Origin: Ideonella livida
Lineage (GTDB): Bacteria; Pseudomonadota; Gammaproteobacteria; Burkholderiales; Burkholderiaceae_C
Length of the DNA: 64,000 nt
Direction: 5' to 3'
NCBI RefSeq assembly: GCF_010499455.1
Contig: NZ_JAAGOH010000021.1
Coordinates: forward strand, 1-64,000
Part shown: positions 18,108 to 26,571 of the stretch, piece by piece
Position numbering within the stretch: position 1 is the first letter of the stretch
Layout: the number at the start of each line of letters is the position of its first letter
Position numbers and translations under genes: made by a program
Notes under the pieces: model-generated
Seen by the model: only the letters and a program-made list of their open reading frames with translations
Database searches by the model: none
Told to the model about the DNA's origin: nothing

Positions 18108-18309
18108 TCCGTTTCGCTAAACTTCACGGTGAAGTCGCCGAGTTAACAGGACAACTTGCGGGGCGACGTGGGGTGCTTTTCCCGGCATCCCCACCGGGGG
18201 GCACTCTCCAGAATGCCAGCCGTCCAAATGCCGCTAAAGCGTTCGCCGCTCTACTGGGTTGCCGAGCCGGACGACGCCTTCGCAACACGCAACCTCAGGC
18301 AGAGCTTTC

Positions 18310-19491
18310 ATGGCGAACGATTATCTCTTCACCTCCGAGTCGGTCTCGGAAGGTCACCCGGACAAGGTGGCTGACCAGATCTCCGACGCGATCCTCGACG
18401 CGATCTTCGCGCAGGACCCGCGCAGTCGCGTGGCCGCCGAGACCCTGACCAACACCGGTCTGGTGGTGCTGGCCGGCGAGATCACGACCAACGCCCACGT
18501 CGACTACATCCAGGTCGCGCGTGACACCATCAAGCGCATCGGCTACGACAACACCGAGTACGGCATCGATCACAAGGGCTGCGCCGTCATGGTCTGCTAC
18601 GACAAGCAGTCCAACGACATCGCCCAGGGCGTGGACCATGCCTCCGACGACCACCTCAACATCGGTGCCGGCGACCAGGGCCTGATGTTCGGCTACGCCT
18701 GCGACGAGACGCCCGAGCTGATGCCCGCGCCGATCCACTATGCGCACCGCTTGGTGGAGCGCCAGGCCCAGCTGCGCAAGGACGGCCGTCTGCCCTTCCT
18801 GCGCCCGGACGCCAAGAGCCAGGTGACCATGCGCTACGTGGATGGCAAGCCCCACAGCATCGACACCGTGGTGCTCTCCACCCAGCACAGCCCCGATCAG
18901 TCCGAAACCGCCACCAAGATGAAGGACAGCTTCATCGAGGCGGTGATCGAGGAGATCATCAAGCCGGTGCTGCCCAAGGAATGGCTGCAGAACACCCGCT
19001 ACCTGATCAACCCGACCGGCCGTTTTGTCATCGGCGGCCCGCAGGGCGACTGCGGCCTGACCGGCCGCAAGATCATCGTCGACACCTACGGCGGCGCCTG
19101 CCCGCACGGGGGTGGCGCGTTCTCCGGCAAGGACCCGTCCAAGGTCGACCGTTCGGCCGCCTACGCCGCCCGCTACGTGGCCAAGAACGTGGTGGCCGCC
19201 GGCCTGGCCAAGCAGTGCCAGGTGCAGGTGGCCTATGCCATCGGCGTGGCCAAGCCGATGAACATCACCGTCTACACCGAGGGCACGGGCGTCATCCCTG
19301 ACGAGCAGATCGCCAAGCTGGTGGAGGCCCATTTCGACCTGCGCCCCAAGGGCATCATCCAGATGCTGGACCTGCTGCGTCCGATCTACAGCAAGACCGC
19401 CGCCTACGGCCACTTTGGCCGCGAGGAGCCGGAGTTCAGCTGGGAGCGCGTGGACAAGGCCCAGGCGCTGCGCGCCGCCGCCGGCCTCTGA
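18310..19491 (+). CDS. metK: S-adenosylmethionine synthetase
   Basis: A 393-residue enzyme making SAM from methionine and ATP. It has the N terminus [20 protein letters not shown], the phosphate loop [19 protein letters not shown] and the [16 protein letters not shown] motif. The start at 18310 is the ATG placing this N terminus correctly; an in-frame ATG at 18259 adds unrelated residues. The 200-base leader (18108-18309) also holds the divergent acyltransferase promoter. I looked for SAM or SAH riboswitch features there and did not recognise one. Confidence 0.97.
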   Translation: MANDYLFTSESVSEGHPDKVADQISDAILDAIFAQDPRSRVAAETLTNTGLVVLAGEITTNAHVDYIQVARDTIKRIGYDNTEYGIDHKGCAVMVCYDKQSNDIAQGVDHASDDHLNIGAGDQGLMFGYACDETPELMPAPIHYAHRLVERQAQLRKDGRLPFLRPDAKSQVTMRYVDGKPHSIDTVVLSTQHSPDQSETATKMKDSFIEAVIEEIIKPVLPKEWLQNTRYLINPTGRFVIGGPQGDCGLTGRKIIVDTYGGACPHGGGAFSGKDPSKVDRSAAYAARYVAKNVVAAGLAKQCQVQVAYAIGVAKPMNITVYTEGTGVIPDEQIAKLVEAHFDLRPKGIIQMLDLLRPIYSKTAAYGHFGREEPEFSWERVDKAQALRAAAGL

Positions 19492-19519
19492 TGCCGTACG
19501 GCGCCCGGGGCCGCCGGCC

Positions 19520-20497
19520 TCAGGCGCCGTCCGTCGCCGGGCCCGACCCGGTGGGGCGGTCCAGCCAGCCGGCCGGATCGCGTGCCAGGCGGCCCGCCAG
19601 ATCGCTCAGGGCCGCATAGGCCTGGCCCAGGCTGGCATCCCGTGCAGCCATGGCCTGGCCCTGCAGCTGCAGCACCCGGGTGTCGCCCCGCGCGGCCGGT
19701 CCTGTCAGGGCCGCCGCCGGGCCCAGGGCCAGCAGGTTGTCGGCTGCGCGGCGCACAAAGCCGTCCCGCAGCGCCACGGCCAGCGCCGGGGGCACGCCGC
19801 TGTCCTCCCACAAGCGCTGGGCGGTGGCGGCCAGCACTGGCAGGAAGTTGCTGGCCCACACCGCGGCCCCGTGGTAGAGCGGCTTGTCGGCCGCCGCCAG
19901 CTCCAGGCAGTGCCCCCCCAGAGCGCCGAAGGCCTGCCGCGCCAGCGCCCGCGCCGGGGCATCGCCCTCCAGCGCGCAGACGGTGCCGGCAAACTGCGCC
20001 ATCGCCCGATCCGGCGTGGTGAAGCTCAGCGCCGGGTGCACACTGGCCACGGACCAGCCCTGGGCCTGCAATGGCGCCAGCTCCGCGGCGGTGAGAAAGC
20101 CGCTGCAGTGCCAGGCCTGCGCCGGCGCCGTGCCCGCCCTCTGGACGGCCAGCGCGCCGGCCACCTCGGCGATGCGGGTGTCCGGCACGGCCAGCAGCCA
20201 CACCTCGGCCGGCGGCAGCGCTGCCAGCGTCTCTTCCACCGCCACGGCCGGGCCCAGCAGGGCCTGCGCCTGGGCGCGCCGTGCGGCACCCGGATTGCAC
20301 AGCGCCTGCACCTGCAGCGGGCCGCCTGCCACCTGCCACAGCCGTGCCAGGGCCAGTCCGACGCGGCCTGCCCCCACCACGTTCAGCCGCGGGCGGGCGG
20401 TGTGGCCGCTGGGGTCGCAGGGGGCGGCATCCGGCGCAGCCGGCGGGTGGGGAGTGCAATCCTGGGTGTCCATGGCGCCAGGATTGTGCGCCGCCAC
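19520..20497 (-). CDS. Rossmann-like and DUF2520 domain protein
   Basis: A 325-residue protein. Its NAD(P)-binding Rossmann motif VVGAGRVGLALARLW is at about residues 40-54, and the C-terminal DUF2520 domain (about 190-310) has HGAAVWASNFLPVLAATAQRL. The fold is like 6-phosphogluconate dehydrogenase or pyrroline-5-carboxylate reductase; the substrate is unknown. The first 35 residues are Pro/Ala-rich and not conserved, so ATG at 20473 is an alternative start. Convergent with metK. Confidence 0.88.
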   Translation of the reverse strand: MAAHNPGAMDTQDCTPHPPAAPDAAPCDPSGHTARPRLNVVGAGRVGLALARLWQVAGGPLQVQALCNPGAARRAQAQALLGPAVAVEETLAALPPAEVWLLAVPDTRIAEVAGALAVQRAGTAPAQAWHCSGFLTAAELAPLQAQGWSVASVHPALSFTTPDRAMAQFAGTVCALEGDAPARALARQAFGALGGHCLELAAADKPLYHGAAVWASNFLPVLAATAQRLWEDSGVPPALAVALRDGFVRRAADNLLALGPAAALTGPAARGDTRVLQLQGQAMAARDASLGQAYAALSDLAGRLARDPAGWLDRPTGSGPATDGA

Positions 20498-20506
20498 CGC
20501 TGGCCG

Positions 20507-20926
20507 CTACTCCAGCTGCAGCGCCAGCTGCACCTCGTCCTGCCAAGGCAGCTGGTGCACCAGGCGGTTGAGGTGCAGGGCGGCCTCCCGCGCGGTCAGC
20601 ACCCGGCCACGCGCGCTCAGCAGGCGCATGTTGGTGACCACGCTCAAGGGGTCGGCCATGGCCACCACGCCGCTGCAGACCTGCACCCAGTCCCAGGCCA
20701 GTCCGGTCTCGCTGTCGGGGGTGCGGTCGCCCCATAGGGTCTGGCCAAAGGGCGCCCGGTCGGCGTCGCCGGCGTGGACGACCCGCGTGCCCAGGTGGAC
20801 GAAACGGTGTGCCTGTCTGCTGTCGGCCTGACAAAATACCGCCGGCCAGGCGTAGATCGACCACGGAGCGCGGCTGGCGTGGAGGCTTGCACGGTGCATT
20901 GAAGGGGTCATGGTGTGCTTCAGCAT
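20507..20926 (-). CDS. Hypothetical protein divergent from luxR
   Basis: A 139-residue protein without a recognised domain. The central part (about 45-110) has a natural composition (LGTRVVHAGDADRAPFGQTLWGD, given here as two adjoining pieces) and a conserved-looking hydrophobic C-terminal half. It fills a gap that otherwise holds no gene. It diverges from luxR across a 95-base spacer containing a lux-box-like site centred about 45 bases before its start, so it could be part of the LuxR regulon. A start at 20911 is also possible. Confidence 0.5.
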   Translation of the reverse strand: MLKHTMTPSMHRASLHASRAPWSIYAWPAVFCQADSRQAHRFVHLGTRVVHAGDADRAPFGQTLWGDRTPDSETGLAWDWVQVCSGVVAMADPLSVVTNMRLLSARGRVLTAREAALHLNRLVHQLPWQDEVQLALQLE

Positions 20927-20942
20927 GGCCTTCAGTCTGGAG

Positions 20943-20979
20943 TTGTCATGCTGTCGCAGCTAGCTGTAAGACCTGTCAG
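20943..20979 (+). promoter_or_regulatory. luxR promoter with overlapping lux-box-like operator
   Basis: TTGTCA at 20943-20948 and TGTAAG at 20965-20970 form a -35/-10 pair with a 16-base spacer, predicting a start near 20977 and a 45-base leader to luxR. CTGTAAGACCTGTCAG at 20964-20979 fits the CTG-N10-CAG core of lux boxes and covers the -10. Binding there would block transcription, so autorepression is inferred. Confidence 0.55.
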
Positions 20980-21021
20980 GGCGCCCGCCGCGGCGCCGTC
21001 GCACCCGAGGTGGAGCGTTCG

Positions 21022-21750
21022 ATGAGCCAGGAACTGCTCGGTGGCAGCCTGGACGCGGTCATGAACGCCGAGTCGTCCGAGGATTTCCGCCAGGAGATCG
21101 TGCGCTTTGCCCACGACATGGAGTTCGACTTTGTCTCGGCCATGACGGTGGTGGACCTGAGCCTGGAGCGCTCAGAGTTCATCAACGTGGACAACCGGCC
21201 CGCCGACATGCTCCAGGCCCTCCAGGGCCAGGGACGACCCGGCCAGCGGGACCCGGTGATGCAGCACTGCAAGCGTGCCAGCGTGCCCATCGTCTGGAAC
21301 CAGTCCACCTACGTGCAGCGCCAGCTCGGCGGCATGTGGGAGGACCAGGCCGCCTTCGGCTACCGCAACGGGGTGGCGGTGGCCATCCATGCCGGTGACG
21401 GGCGGCATTTCATGCTGGGCATCGACCGACCCAAGGCCCTGCCGGCCGATGCGCGGGACCTGACCCGCATCGTGGCCCACCTGCAGCTGTTCGCGGTGCA
21501 TGCCGAAAACGCCGCAAAACGGCTGTTCGTGCCCCTGGTCCGACAAGAGGAGCGCCCCCATCTGACGCGACGCGAGGTGGAAGTGCTGACCTGGACCATG
21601 GAGGGCAAGACCGCCTGGGAGGTGGGCGTCATCCTGCAGATCACCGAGCGCACCACGGTGCTGCACCTGCAGAACGCCATGAAGAAGCTGGACGCCGTCA
21701 ACAAGCACCAGGCGGTGCTCAAGGCCCTGCGCCTCGGCCTGATTCAGTGA
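21022..21750 (+). CDS. LuxR-type quorum-sensing regulator (apparent solo)
   Basis: A 242-residue protein. It has an autoinducer-binding domain (about 15-160) and a C-terminal LuxR/GerE helix-turn-helix (about 180-240, starting LTRREVEVLTWTMEGKTAWE). Conserved pocket residues are Asp77-Pro78, Trp92 and Gly117. The Trp and Tyr that normally clamp acyl-homoserine lactone (TraR W57, Y61) are not evident: by hand alignment a Met and a Leu take their place. No luxI gene is in the window. It starts at 21022 behind GAGGTGGA. Two lux-box-like sites bracket the gene, and the next gene is a secreted-peptide precursor. Confidence 0.9.
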   Translation: MSQELLGGSLDAVMNAESSEDFRQEIVRFAHDMEFDFVSAMTVVDLSLERSEFINVDNRPADMLQALQGQGRPGQRDPVMQHCKRASVPIVWNQSTYVQRQLGGMWEDQAAFGYRNGVAVAIHAGDGRHFMLGIDRPKALPADARDLTRIVAHLQLFAVHAENAAKRLFVPLVRQEERPHLTRREVEVLTWTMEGKTAWEVGVILQITERTTVLHLQNAMKKLDAVNKHQAVLKALRLGLIQ

Positions 21751-21754
21751 GACC

Positions 21755-21799
21755 CTGTAAGAGTTGACAGTGTCTGAAAAAACGTCGGCTTGCTTCAAT
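21755..21799 (+). promoter_or_regulatory. lux box and -10 element of the peptide operon
   Basis: CTGTAAGAGTTGACAG at 21755-21770 has both half-sites of a classical lux box (CTGT-N8-ACAG). A -10-like TTCAAT lies at 21794-21799, giving a start site near 21806. The box is then centred at about -43, the standard position for LuxR-type activation, with no good -35 element of its own. It lies five bases after the luxR stop and before the peptide gene. Confidence 0.65.
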
Positions 21800-21845
21800 G
21801 AGGCCATGCGCAAACAAGGCGCACGCCTCACCAGGAGCAGCAGTC

Positions 21846-22013
21846 ATGTCGAACCTCTTCACCCGTCTCATCCGTGTCGTCGCCCAACCCCTCCAGGCTG
21901 CACAGCCCGTTGGCCAGCGTGACCTGCCGGCCGTGGTGGAGCTCGACCGTGCCGCCCTGCGTGCGGTGGCTGGCGGCAACGGCAGCACCCAGTCGCCCAA
22001 GACCGAATGGTGA
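21846..22013 (+). CDS. Double-glycine leader peptide precursor
   Basis: A 55-residue precursor, too short for most gene finders. It starts at 21846 behind AGGAG. The leader is residues 1-44, ending in VELDRAALRAVAGG; Leu/Leu/Val at -12, -7 and -4 before the Gly-Gly fit the recognition pattern of C39 peptidases. Cleavage after Gly44 would release the 11-residue core NGSTQSPKTEW. The core has no Cys, is hydrophilic and ends in Trp, so it is unlike a pore-forming bacteriocin and more like a signal peptide. The exporter genes follow at once. No modification enzyme is nearby. The product and its target are unknown. Confidence 0.8.
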   Translation: MSNLFTRLIRVVAQPLQAAQPVGQRDLPAVVELDRAALRAVAGGNGSTQSPKTEW

Positions 22014-22100
22014 TCCCCGGCGGCGCTGCCCGCTGATGCGGGGCGCAGCCTGCGGCCGGCCGTCCACCGGACGGGCCGGCCAGAACCTGGGAACGGGTAC

Positions 22101-23348
22101 ATGAACCTGTTCCGTCCTGAATCCCTCCACAGCCAGCGTCAATCCTGGTTGGGCGCCATCCACGTGATGCAGCCCGCCCGGTTGTTATGGCTGACCTTCG
22201 GGGTGCTGGCGGCGCTTGTCGCCGTCAGCACCTTTCTTTTTTGGGCGGAGACAGGACGCCGCGCCCGGCTGGAGGGCGTGGTCATGCCCGAATCGGGCCT
22301 GCTGGACCTGCCGGCGGGCCGGCCCGGCCGCCTGTTGGCGGTGCACGCTGCCGAAGGCGATCGCGTGCAGCCCGGGCAGGCACTCTTTGAGGTGCAGGTG
22401 GAGGCCGAGGTGCCGGGAGCGGGTGCCCGGGCGGCCTTGCAGGAGACGTTTGACACCCGCTCGCGCAGCGTGGCCGATGCGGCGCGCGACAACCGGCGGC
22501 GGCAGGAGATCCGGCAGGCCGAGCTGCAGGCGCGTCAGCAAGCGCTGACCCTGGAGCTGACCCAGCTGGACAGCCAGATTCGGTGGCACCAGGAACGCCT
22601 GGTGTTGGCAGAGCAGGCGCTTGCGCGCCTGCAGGACCTGCGGCAGGGGCAATTCGCCTCCGAGGCGCAGGTCCACGGCAAGACAGAGGACGTGTTGGGT
22701 TTAAGAGCCGAAGGGGCGGGACTGGCGCGGCAGCGGTTGACGCTGCAGCGCGAGCTCCGCACCCTGCAGGCCGAGCTGCGCGGTGTCGAGCTGGACCGCC
22801 GTCGCGACGAAGAGCTCCTGCGCCGGGAAGGCGCGGAGGTGGCCGAGTTGGCCGCCCGCGAGACCCTGGCGGCCAGCCCCCGTGAACAGCGCGCGCTCGC
22901 CCCCGTGGCGGGGCAGGTGGCCTTGCGCGCGCTCGAGCCCGGGCAACCCGTGCAGGCGGGGCAGACGGTGCTGAGCCTGTGGCCGGCCGGTCAGCCGCTG
23001 CAGGCCTGGCTGTATGCGCCCTCCCGGGCCGTGGGCTTTCTGCAGGCCGGTCAGCCCGTGCGGCTGCGGGTGCAAGCCTATCCGTACCAGAAGTTTGGCT
23101 GGGTGGCCGGCACGGTGCAGCGGGTGGCGCGCTCACCCCAGCCCGCGGCAGCCCTGCCGCCCTGGGTGTTGCCCGCCGCGGTGCCGGAGCCGCTCTACCG
23201 GGTGGTCGTCACGCTGGATCCAGCCGCCCTGGCCGCCACCGAGCGCCCGCTGCTGCCGGGCATGCGCCTGGAGGCCGACGTGGTGCTGGAGCAGCGCCGC
23301 CTGATGGAATGGATGGCCGAGCCCCTGCTGGCCTGGTGGCGCCGATGA
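22101..23348 (+). CDS. HlyD-family periplasmic adaptor of a peptide exporter
   Basis: A 415-residue membrane fusion protein. It has a cytoplasmic N terminus, one membrane helix at about residues 27-48, a lipoyl-like half around 55-90 (GVVMPESGLLDLPAGRPG), a long coiled coil (about 105-265) and the second lipoyl/beta-barrel region with APVAGQVALRALEPGQPVQAG (split here: barrel part begins near residue 270). It links the inner-membrane ABC exporter to an outer-membrane TolC channel, not encoded here. It follows the peptide gene by 87 bases and overlaps the ABC gene by four. Confidence 0.92.
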   Translation: MNLFRPESLHSQRQSWLGAIHVMQPARLLWLTFGVLAALVAVSTFLFWAETGRRARLEGVVMPESGLLDLPAGRPGRLLAVHAAEGDRVQPGQALFEVQVEAEVPGAGARAALQETFDTRSRSVADAARDNRRRQEIRQAELQARQQALTLELTQLDSQIRWHQERLVLAEQALARLQDLRQGQFASEAQVHGKTEDVLGLRAEGAGLARQRLTLQRELRTLQAELRGVELDRRRDEELLRREGAEVAELAARETLAASPREQRALAPVAGQVALRALEPGQPVQAGQTVLSLWPAGQPLQAWLYAPSRAVGFLQAGQPVRLRVQAYPYQKFGWVAGTVQRVARSPQPAAALPPWVLPAAVPEPLYRVVVTLDPAALAATERPLLPGMRLEADVVLEQRRLMEWMAEPLLAWWRR

Positions 23349-25471
23349 CCTCTGAAGAGACGATGAAGGCCCTGGGCGCGCCGCGCCACCGGGTGCCGGT
23401 GATCCTGCAGACCGAGGCCGCCGAGTGCGGCCTGGCCTGCCTGGCCATGGTGGCCGGGGCGCACGGCCTGCACACCGATCTGCCCACCCTGCGCCGGCGG
23501 TTCCAGCTCTCGCTCAAGGGGGCGACCGCCGCCGACGTCTGCGACATGGGGGCCGCCTTGGGGCTGGTGCCGCGCGCGCTGCGGGCCGAGCCCGAGCACC
23601 TGGCGCAGCTGCGCCTGCCCTGCATCCTGCACTGGGACCTCAACCATTTTGTGGTGCTGGTCGCCGTCAAGTCTGGCCAGGCGGTGGTGCACGATCCCGC
23701 CCGCGGCCTGCGGCGCATGGCCCTGGCCGAGCTGTCGGGGCATTTCACCGGGGTGGTGCTGGAGTTGGCGCCGGGGGCGGCCTTCCGACCGGGCCTGGAC
23801 CGCCAGCGCATCACCATGACCGCCTTGATGGGGCGGGTCACCGGCTTGCGTCGGGCCCTGGCCCAGGTGCTGGTGCTGGCGCTGGCGCTGGAGCTCTTTG
23901 TGATGCTCTCGCCCTTCTTCCTGCAGTGGGTGGTGGACCAGGTGCTGGTCAGCGGTGAGCGGGAGTTGCTGCTCACCCTGGGGGTGGGCTTTGGCGGGCT
24001 GGTCTTGCTGCAGGCGGCCACCGCCTGGGCCCGGGGCTGGGCCTTGCTGCACATCAGCGCCAGCCTGCAGCTGCAATGGGTGGGCCATGTCTTCGCCCAC
24101 CTGCTGCGCTTGCCGCTGGCCTGGTTCGAGCGGCGGCACACCGGGGATGTCTGGTCGCGCTTCGAGGCGGTGCAGGCCATCCAGAACCAGCTCACCCAGC
24201 GCTTTGCCGAAGCGGTGATCGACGGCCTGATGGTGCTGCTGACCCTGGGCCTGATGCTGCTCTACAGCCCGTTGCTGGCGGGGGTGGCCGCTGCCGCGGT
24301 GGCGCTCTACGCCCTGCTGCGTGCCGGTGTGGATGCCCGTCTGCGCGAGGCCACCGAGGAGGCCCTGGTGCACCGGGCCCGGCGCACCAGCCACTTCCTG
24401 GAGAGCCTGCGCGGCATGGCCACGCTCAAGCTCTTCAACGCCGAGGGCCTGCGCCAGTCGCGGTTCATGAACCTGATGGTCGACGAGCTCAACGCCGGCT
24501 TGGACGCCCGCCGCCTGGAGATGCTGCTGGCCACCGGCCACCGCCTGCTGTTCGGGTTGGAGCGGGTGCTGGTGGTGGGCCTGGGGGCTGGCCTGGTGCT
24601 GGACCAGCGCCTGTCCACTGGCATGCTGTTTGCCTTTCTGGCTTACCAGGAGCAGTTCGCCACCCGCACCAGCGCGCTGGTGGACAAATGGGGTGAATGG
24701 CGGCTGCTGCGCCTGCAGGCCGAGCGTCTGGCCGACATCGTCATGACCCCGCCGGAGGAGGCGCAGGCGGTGGCCCCGCCGCGTGCGTCGCCGGGGCCGG
24801 CCGCGCTGGCGCTGTGTGGACTGCGCTTCCGCTATTCAGACCTGGAGCCCTGGGTGTTGGATGGGGTGGACCTGGAGCTGACGCCTGGGGAGTCGGTGGC
24901 CATCGTCGGTGCCTCGGGCTGCGGCAAGACCACCCTGGTCAAGTTGCTGCTGGGGGTGCATGCCCCGCAGGCGGGCGAGGTGCTGCTGGACGGGGTGCCG
25001 CTGGCCCGCTGGGGCCACCGCGCCTGGCGGGCGCAGTTGGGCACGGTGCTGCAGGAGGATGCGCTGTTTGCCGGCTCCATCGCCGACAACATCGTCTGCT
25101 TCTCGCCCGAGCCCGACGAGGCGCGGTTGCGCGAGTGCGCCCGGATGGCGGCCCTGGACGCCGACATTGAGGCCCTGCCCATGGGCTACGCCAGCCTGGT
25201 GGGCGACATGGGCACCGCCCTGTCGGGCGGACAACGCCAGCGCCTGCTGCTGGCCCGCGCGCTTTACCGGCAGCCACGCCTGCTGGTGCTGGATGAGGCC
25301 ACCAGCGCCCTGGACGTGGAAGGCGAGCGCCTGGTCAACGCCGCGGTGCAGCGTCTGGCCCTGACCCGCGTCATCGTGGCGCACCGGCCGCAGACCATCG
25401 CCTCGGCCGACCGGGTCATCGAACTGCGCGAGGGCCGGGTGGTGCGCGACGAGCGCCGCCCGCGCGCCTGA
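23345..25471 (+). CDS. Peptidase-containing ABC exporter (C39, PCAT)
   Basis: A 708-residue bacteriocin/peptide exporter with three parts. The C39 peptidase is at 1-150: QTEAAECGLACLAM with oxyanion Gln22 and catalytic Cys28, then His101 and Asp117. Six membrane helices lie at about 165-440. The ATPase has Walker A GASGCGKTT at about 522-530, signature LSGGQRQR and Walker B LLVLDEATSALD. It would cut the double-glycine leader in the cytoplasm and pump out the core. All catalytic residues are present. ATGA overlap with the adaptor gene shows one operon. Confidence 0.95.
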   Translation: MTSEETMKALGAPRHRVPVILQTEAAECGLACLAMVAGAHGLHTDLPTLRRRFQLSLKGATAADVCDMGAALGLVPRALRAEPEHLAQLRLPCILHWDLNHFVVLVAVKSGQAVVHDPARGLRRMALAELSGHFTGVVLELAPGAAFRPGLDRQRITMTALMGRVTGLRRALAQVLVLALALELFVMLSPFFLQWVVDQVLVSGERELLLTLGVGFGGLVLLQAATAWARGWALLHISASLQLQWVGHVFAHLLRLPLAWFERRHTGDVWSRFEAVQAIQNQLTQRFAEAVIDGLMVLLTLGLMLLYSPLLAGVAAAAVALYALLRAGVDARLREATEEALVHRARRTSHFLESLRGMATLKLFNAEGLRQSRFMNLMVDELNAGLDARRLEMLLATGHRLLFGLERVLVVGLGAGLVLDQRLSTGMLFAFLAYQEQFATRTSALVDKWGEWRLLRLQAERLADIVMTPPEEAQAVAPPRASPGPAALALCGLRFRYSDLEPWVLDGVDLELTPGESVAIVGASGCGKTTLVKLLLGVHAPQAGEVLLDGVPLARWGHRAWRAQLGTVLQEDALFAGSIADNIVCFSPEPDEARLRECARMAALDADIEALPMGYASLVGDMGTALSGGQRQRLLLARALYRQPRLLVLDEATSALDVEGERLVNAAVQRLALTRVIVAHRPQTIASADRVIELREGRVVRDERRPRA

Positions 25472-25490
25472 AGCCCTGCGGCGCCGGACC

Positions 25491-25685
25491 TCAGCCCTTC
25501 TTCATCGGGCAGGTGTTCAGGCCGATCAGCGGGTAGAGCGGGCAGAAGCCCGCCAGGCCGGTGCCCAGCGGCACCAGGCCGATCCAGCCCCAGACGCCGA
25601 CCGTGCCTGTGGCCGCCAGGGCCACCAGCGCCAGGCCGACCAGGATGCGGGCCATGCGGTCGATGCCGCCGACGTTGAGTTTCAT
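25491..25685 (-). CDS. YgaP-like DUF2892 membrane protein
   Basis: A 64-residue protein with two membrane helices (about 11-30 and 33-55) and the family features GGIDRMARILVG and GFCPLYPLIGLNTCPMKKG. The DUF2892 domain is also the membrane part of YgaP rhodanese. It lies downstream of a Crp/Fnr regulator on the same strand, a pairing seen in many proteobacteria and associated with sulfur or nitrosative stress. Start chosen at 25685, giving the family N terminus. Confidence 0.85.
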   Translation of the reverse strand: MKLNVGGIDRMARILVGLALVALAATGTVGVWGWIGLVPLGTGLAGFCPLYPLIGLNTCPMKKG

Positions 25686-25806
25686 GCGCGTGCTCCTTGT
25701 GGTTGGGAGGGTTGCCGCCCTCGCGGCATGTCCGCATGGTGCGCCGGCCGGGCGGCCTCGTCTGTGACCGCAGTCACCCAGCGTCTTCAGCGGCGGGGGG
25801 GCGTCT

Positions 25807-26505
25807 TCAGCCGCCCTGGGCCAGGCGGCGCAGGGCCGCGGCGTCCAGCAGCTCGATGCGCTCACGGCCCAGGCGCAGCCAGCCGCTGCGCTCGAAGCGC
25901 TTGAGCAGTCGGGTCACGATCTCGCGCACCGTGCCCAGCTCGTCGGCCAGGGCCTGGTGGGTGCAGCTCAGCACCGCCCCATGGCCCAGCAGCGCACCGG
26001 CCAGACGCTGATCCAGCCGCTGGAAGGCCACCGCCTCGGCCAGGGCCATCAGGTCGGCCAGCCGGTCGGCGAAGATGCCGAAGACAAAGCGGCGGAAACC
26101 CGGGTCGTCCGTCCAACGTTCAAAGCCCGCCGGGCTGAGCACCACCAGCTCCGAGGCCAGGGTGCTGCGGCCGTGGGCGCTCAGCAGGCTCTGACCGAAC
26201 AGGCAGGAGGTGGAGGCCACGCACAGCTCGCCCGGGCTGACCCGGTAGAGCTCCAGGCTGCGGCCGGTGGCGTGACCGCGGGCCACCCGCACCTCGCCCT
26301 CCAGCACCATGGGGAAACCCTGGCAGGGCACGCCCTCCTCAAACAGCGCCGTGCCCGCGGGCACCCGCAGGTGCAAGGCCTGGTGCGCCAGCACCCCGTT
26401 GCGCAGTGGTGCCGGCAGGGCGGCCACGGCGGGATAGCGCGCGCAAAGCCGTTCGGCCAGGGGGGCGGCGTTGGCCAGCGGGGCGGGGGCGGTGGGCTCC
26501 GACAT
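25807..26505 (-). CDS. Crp/Fnr-family transcriptional regulator
   Basis: A 232-residue regulator with an N-terminal cyclic-nucleotide-binding-like beta barrel (about 35-125, LFEEGVPCQGFPMVLEGEV), a dimer helix and a C-terminal winged HTH (ADELGTVREIVTRLLKRFE). Cysteines occur at about 21, 61, 95 and 100 but not in the clustered N-terminal arrangement of oxygen-sensing FNR, so an iron-sulfur cluster is doubtful. It probably regulates the DUF2892 gene downstream and itself. Start at 26505; the frame could begin at 26550 but would enter a palindromic region. Confidence 0.88.
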   Translation of the reverse strand: MSEPTAPAPLANAAPLAERLCARYPAVAALPAPLRNGVLAHQALHLRVPAGTALFEEGVPCQGFPMVLEGEVRVARGHATGRSLELYRVSPGELCVASTSCLFGQSLLSAHGRSTLASELVVLSPAGFERWTDDPGFRRFVFGIFADRLADLMALAEAVAFQRLDQRLAGALLGHGAVLSCTHQALADELGTVREIVTRLLKRFERSGWLRLGRERIELLDAAALRRLAQGG

Positions 26506-26571
26506 GCAGCGCAGTGTAGGGCGATGGGGGGGAACAGCGGCGTCAAACAAGAAAGACTATCAATGAATGAG

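Noticed and set aside
18108-18309. SAM or SAH riboswitch before metK
   Set aside because: Fragments such as a GACGACGCC stretch and CAGGCA occur, but the conserved SAH-riboswitch core and pseudoknot halves could not be matched.
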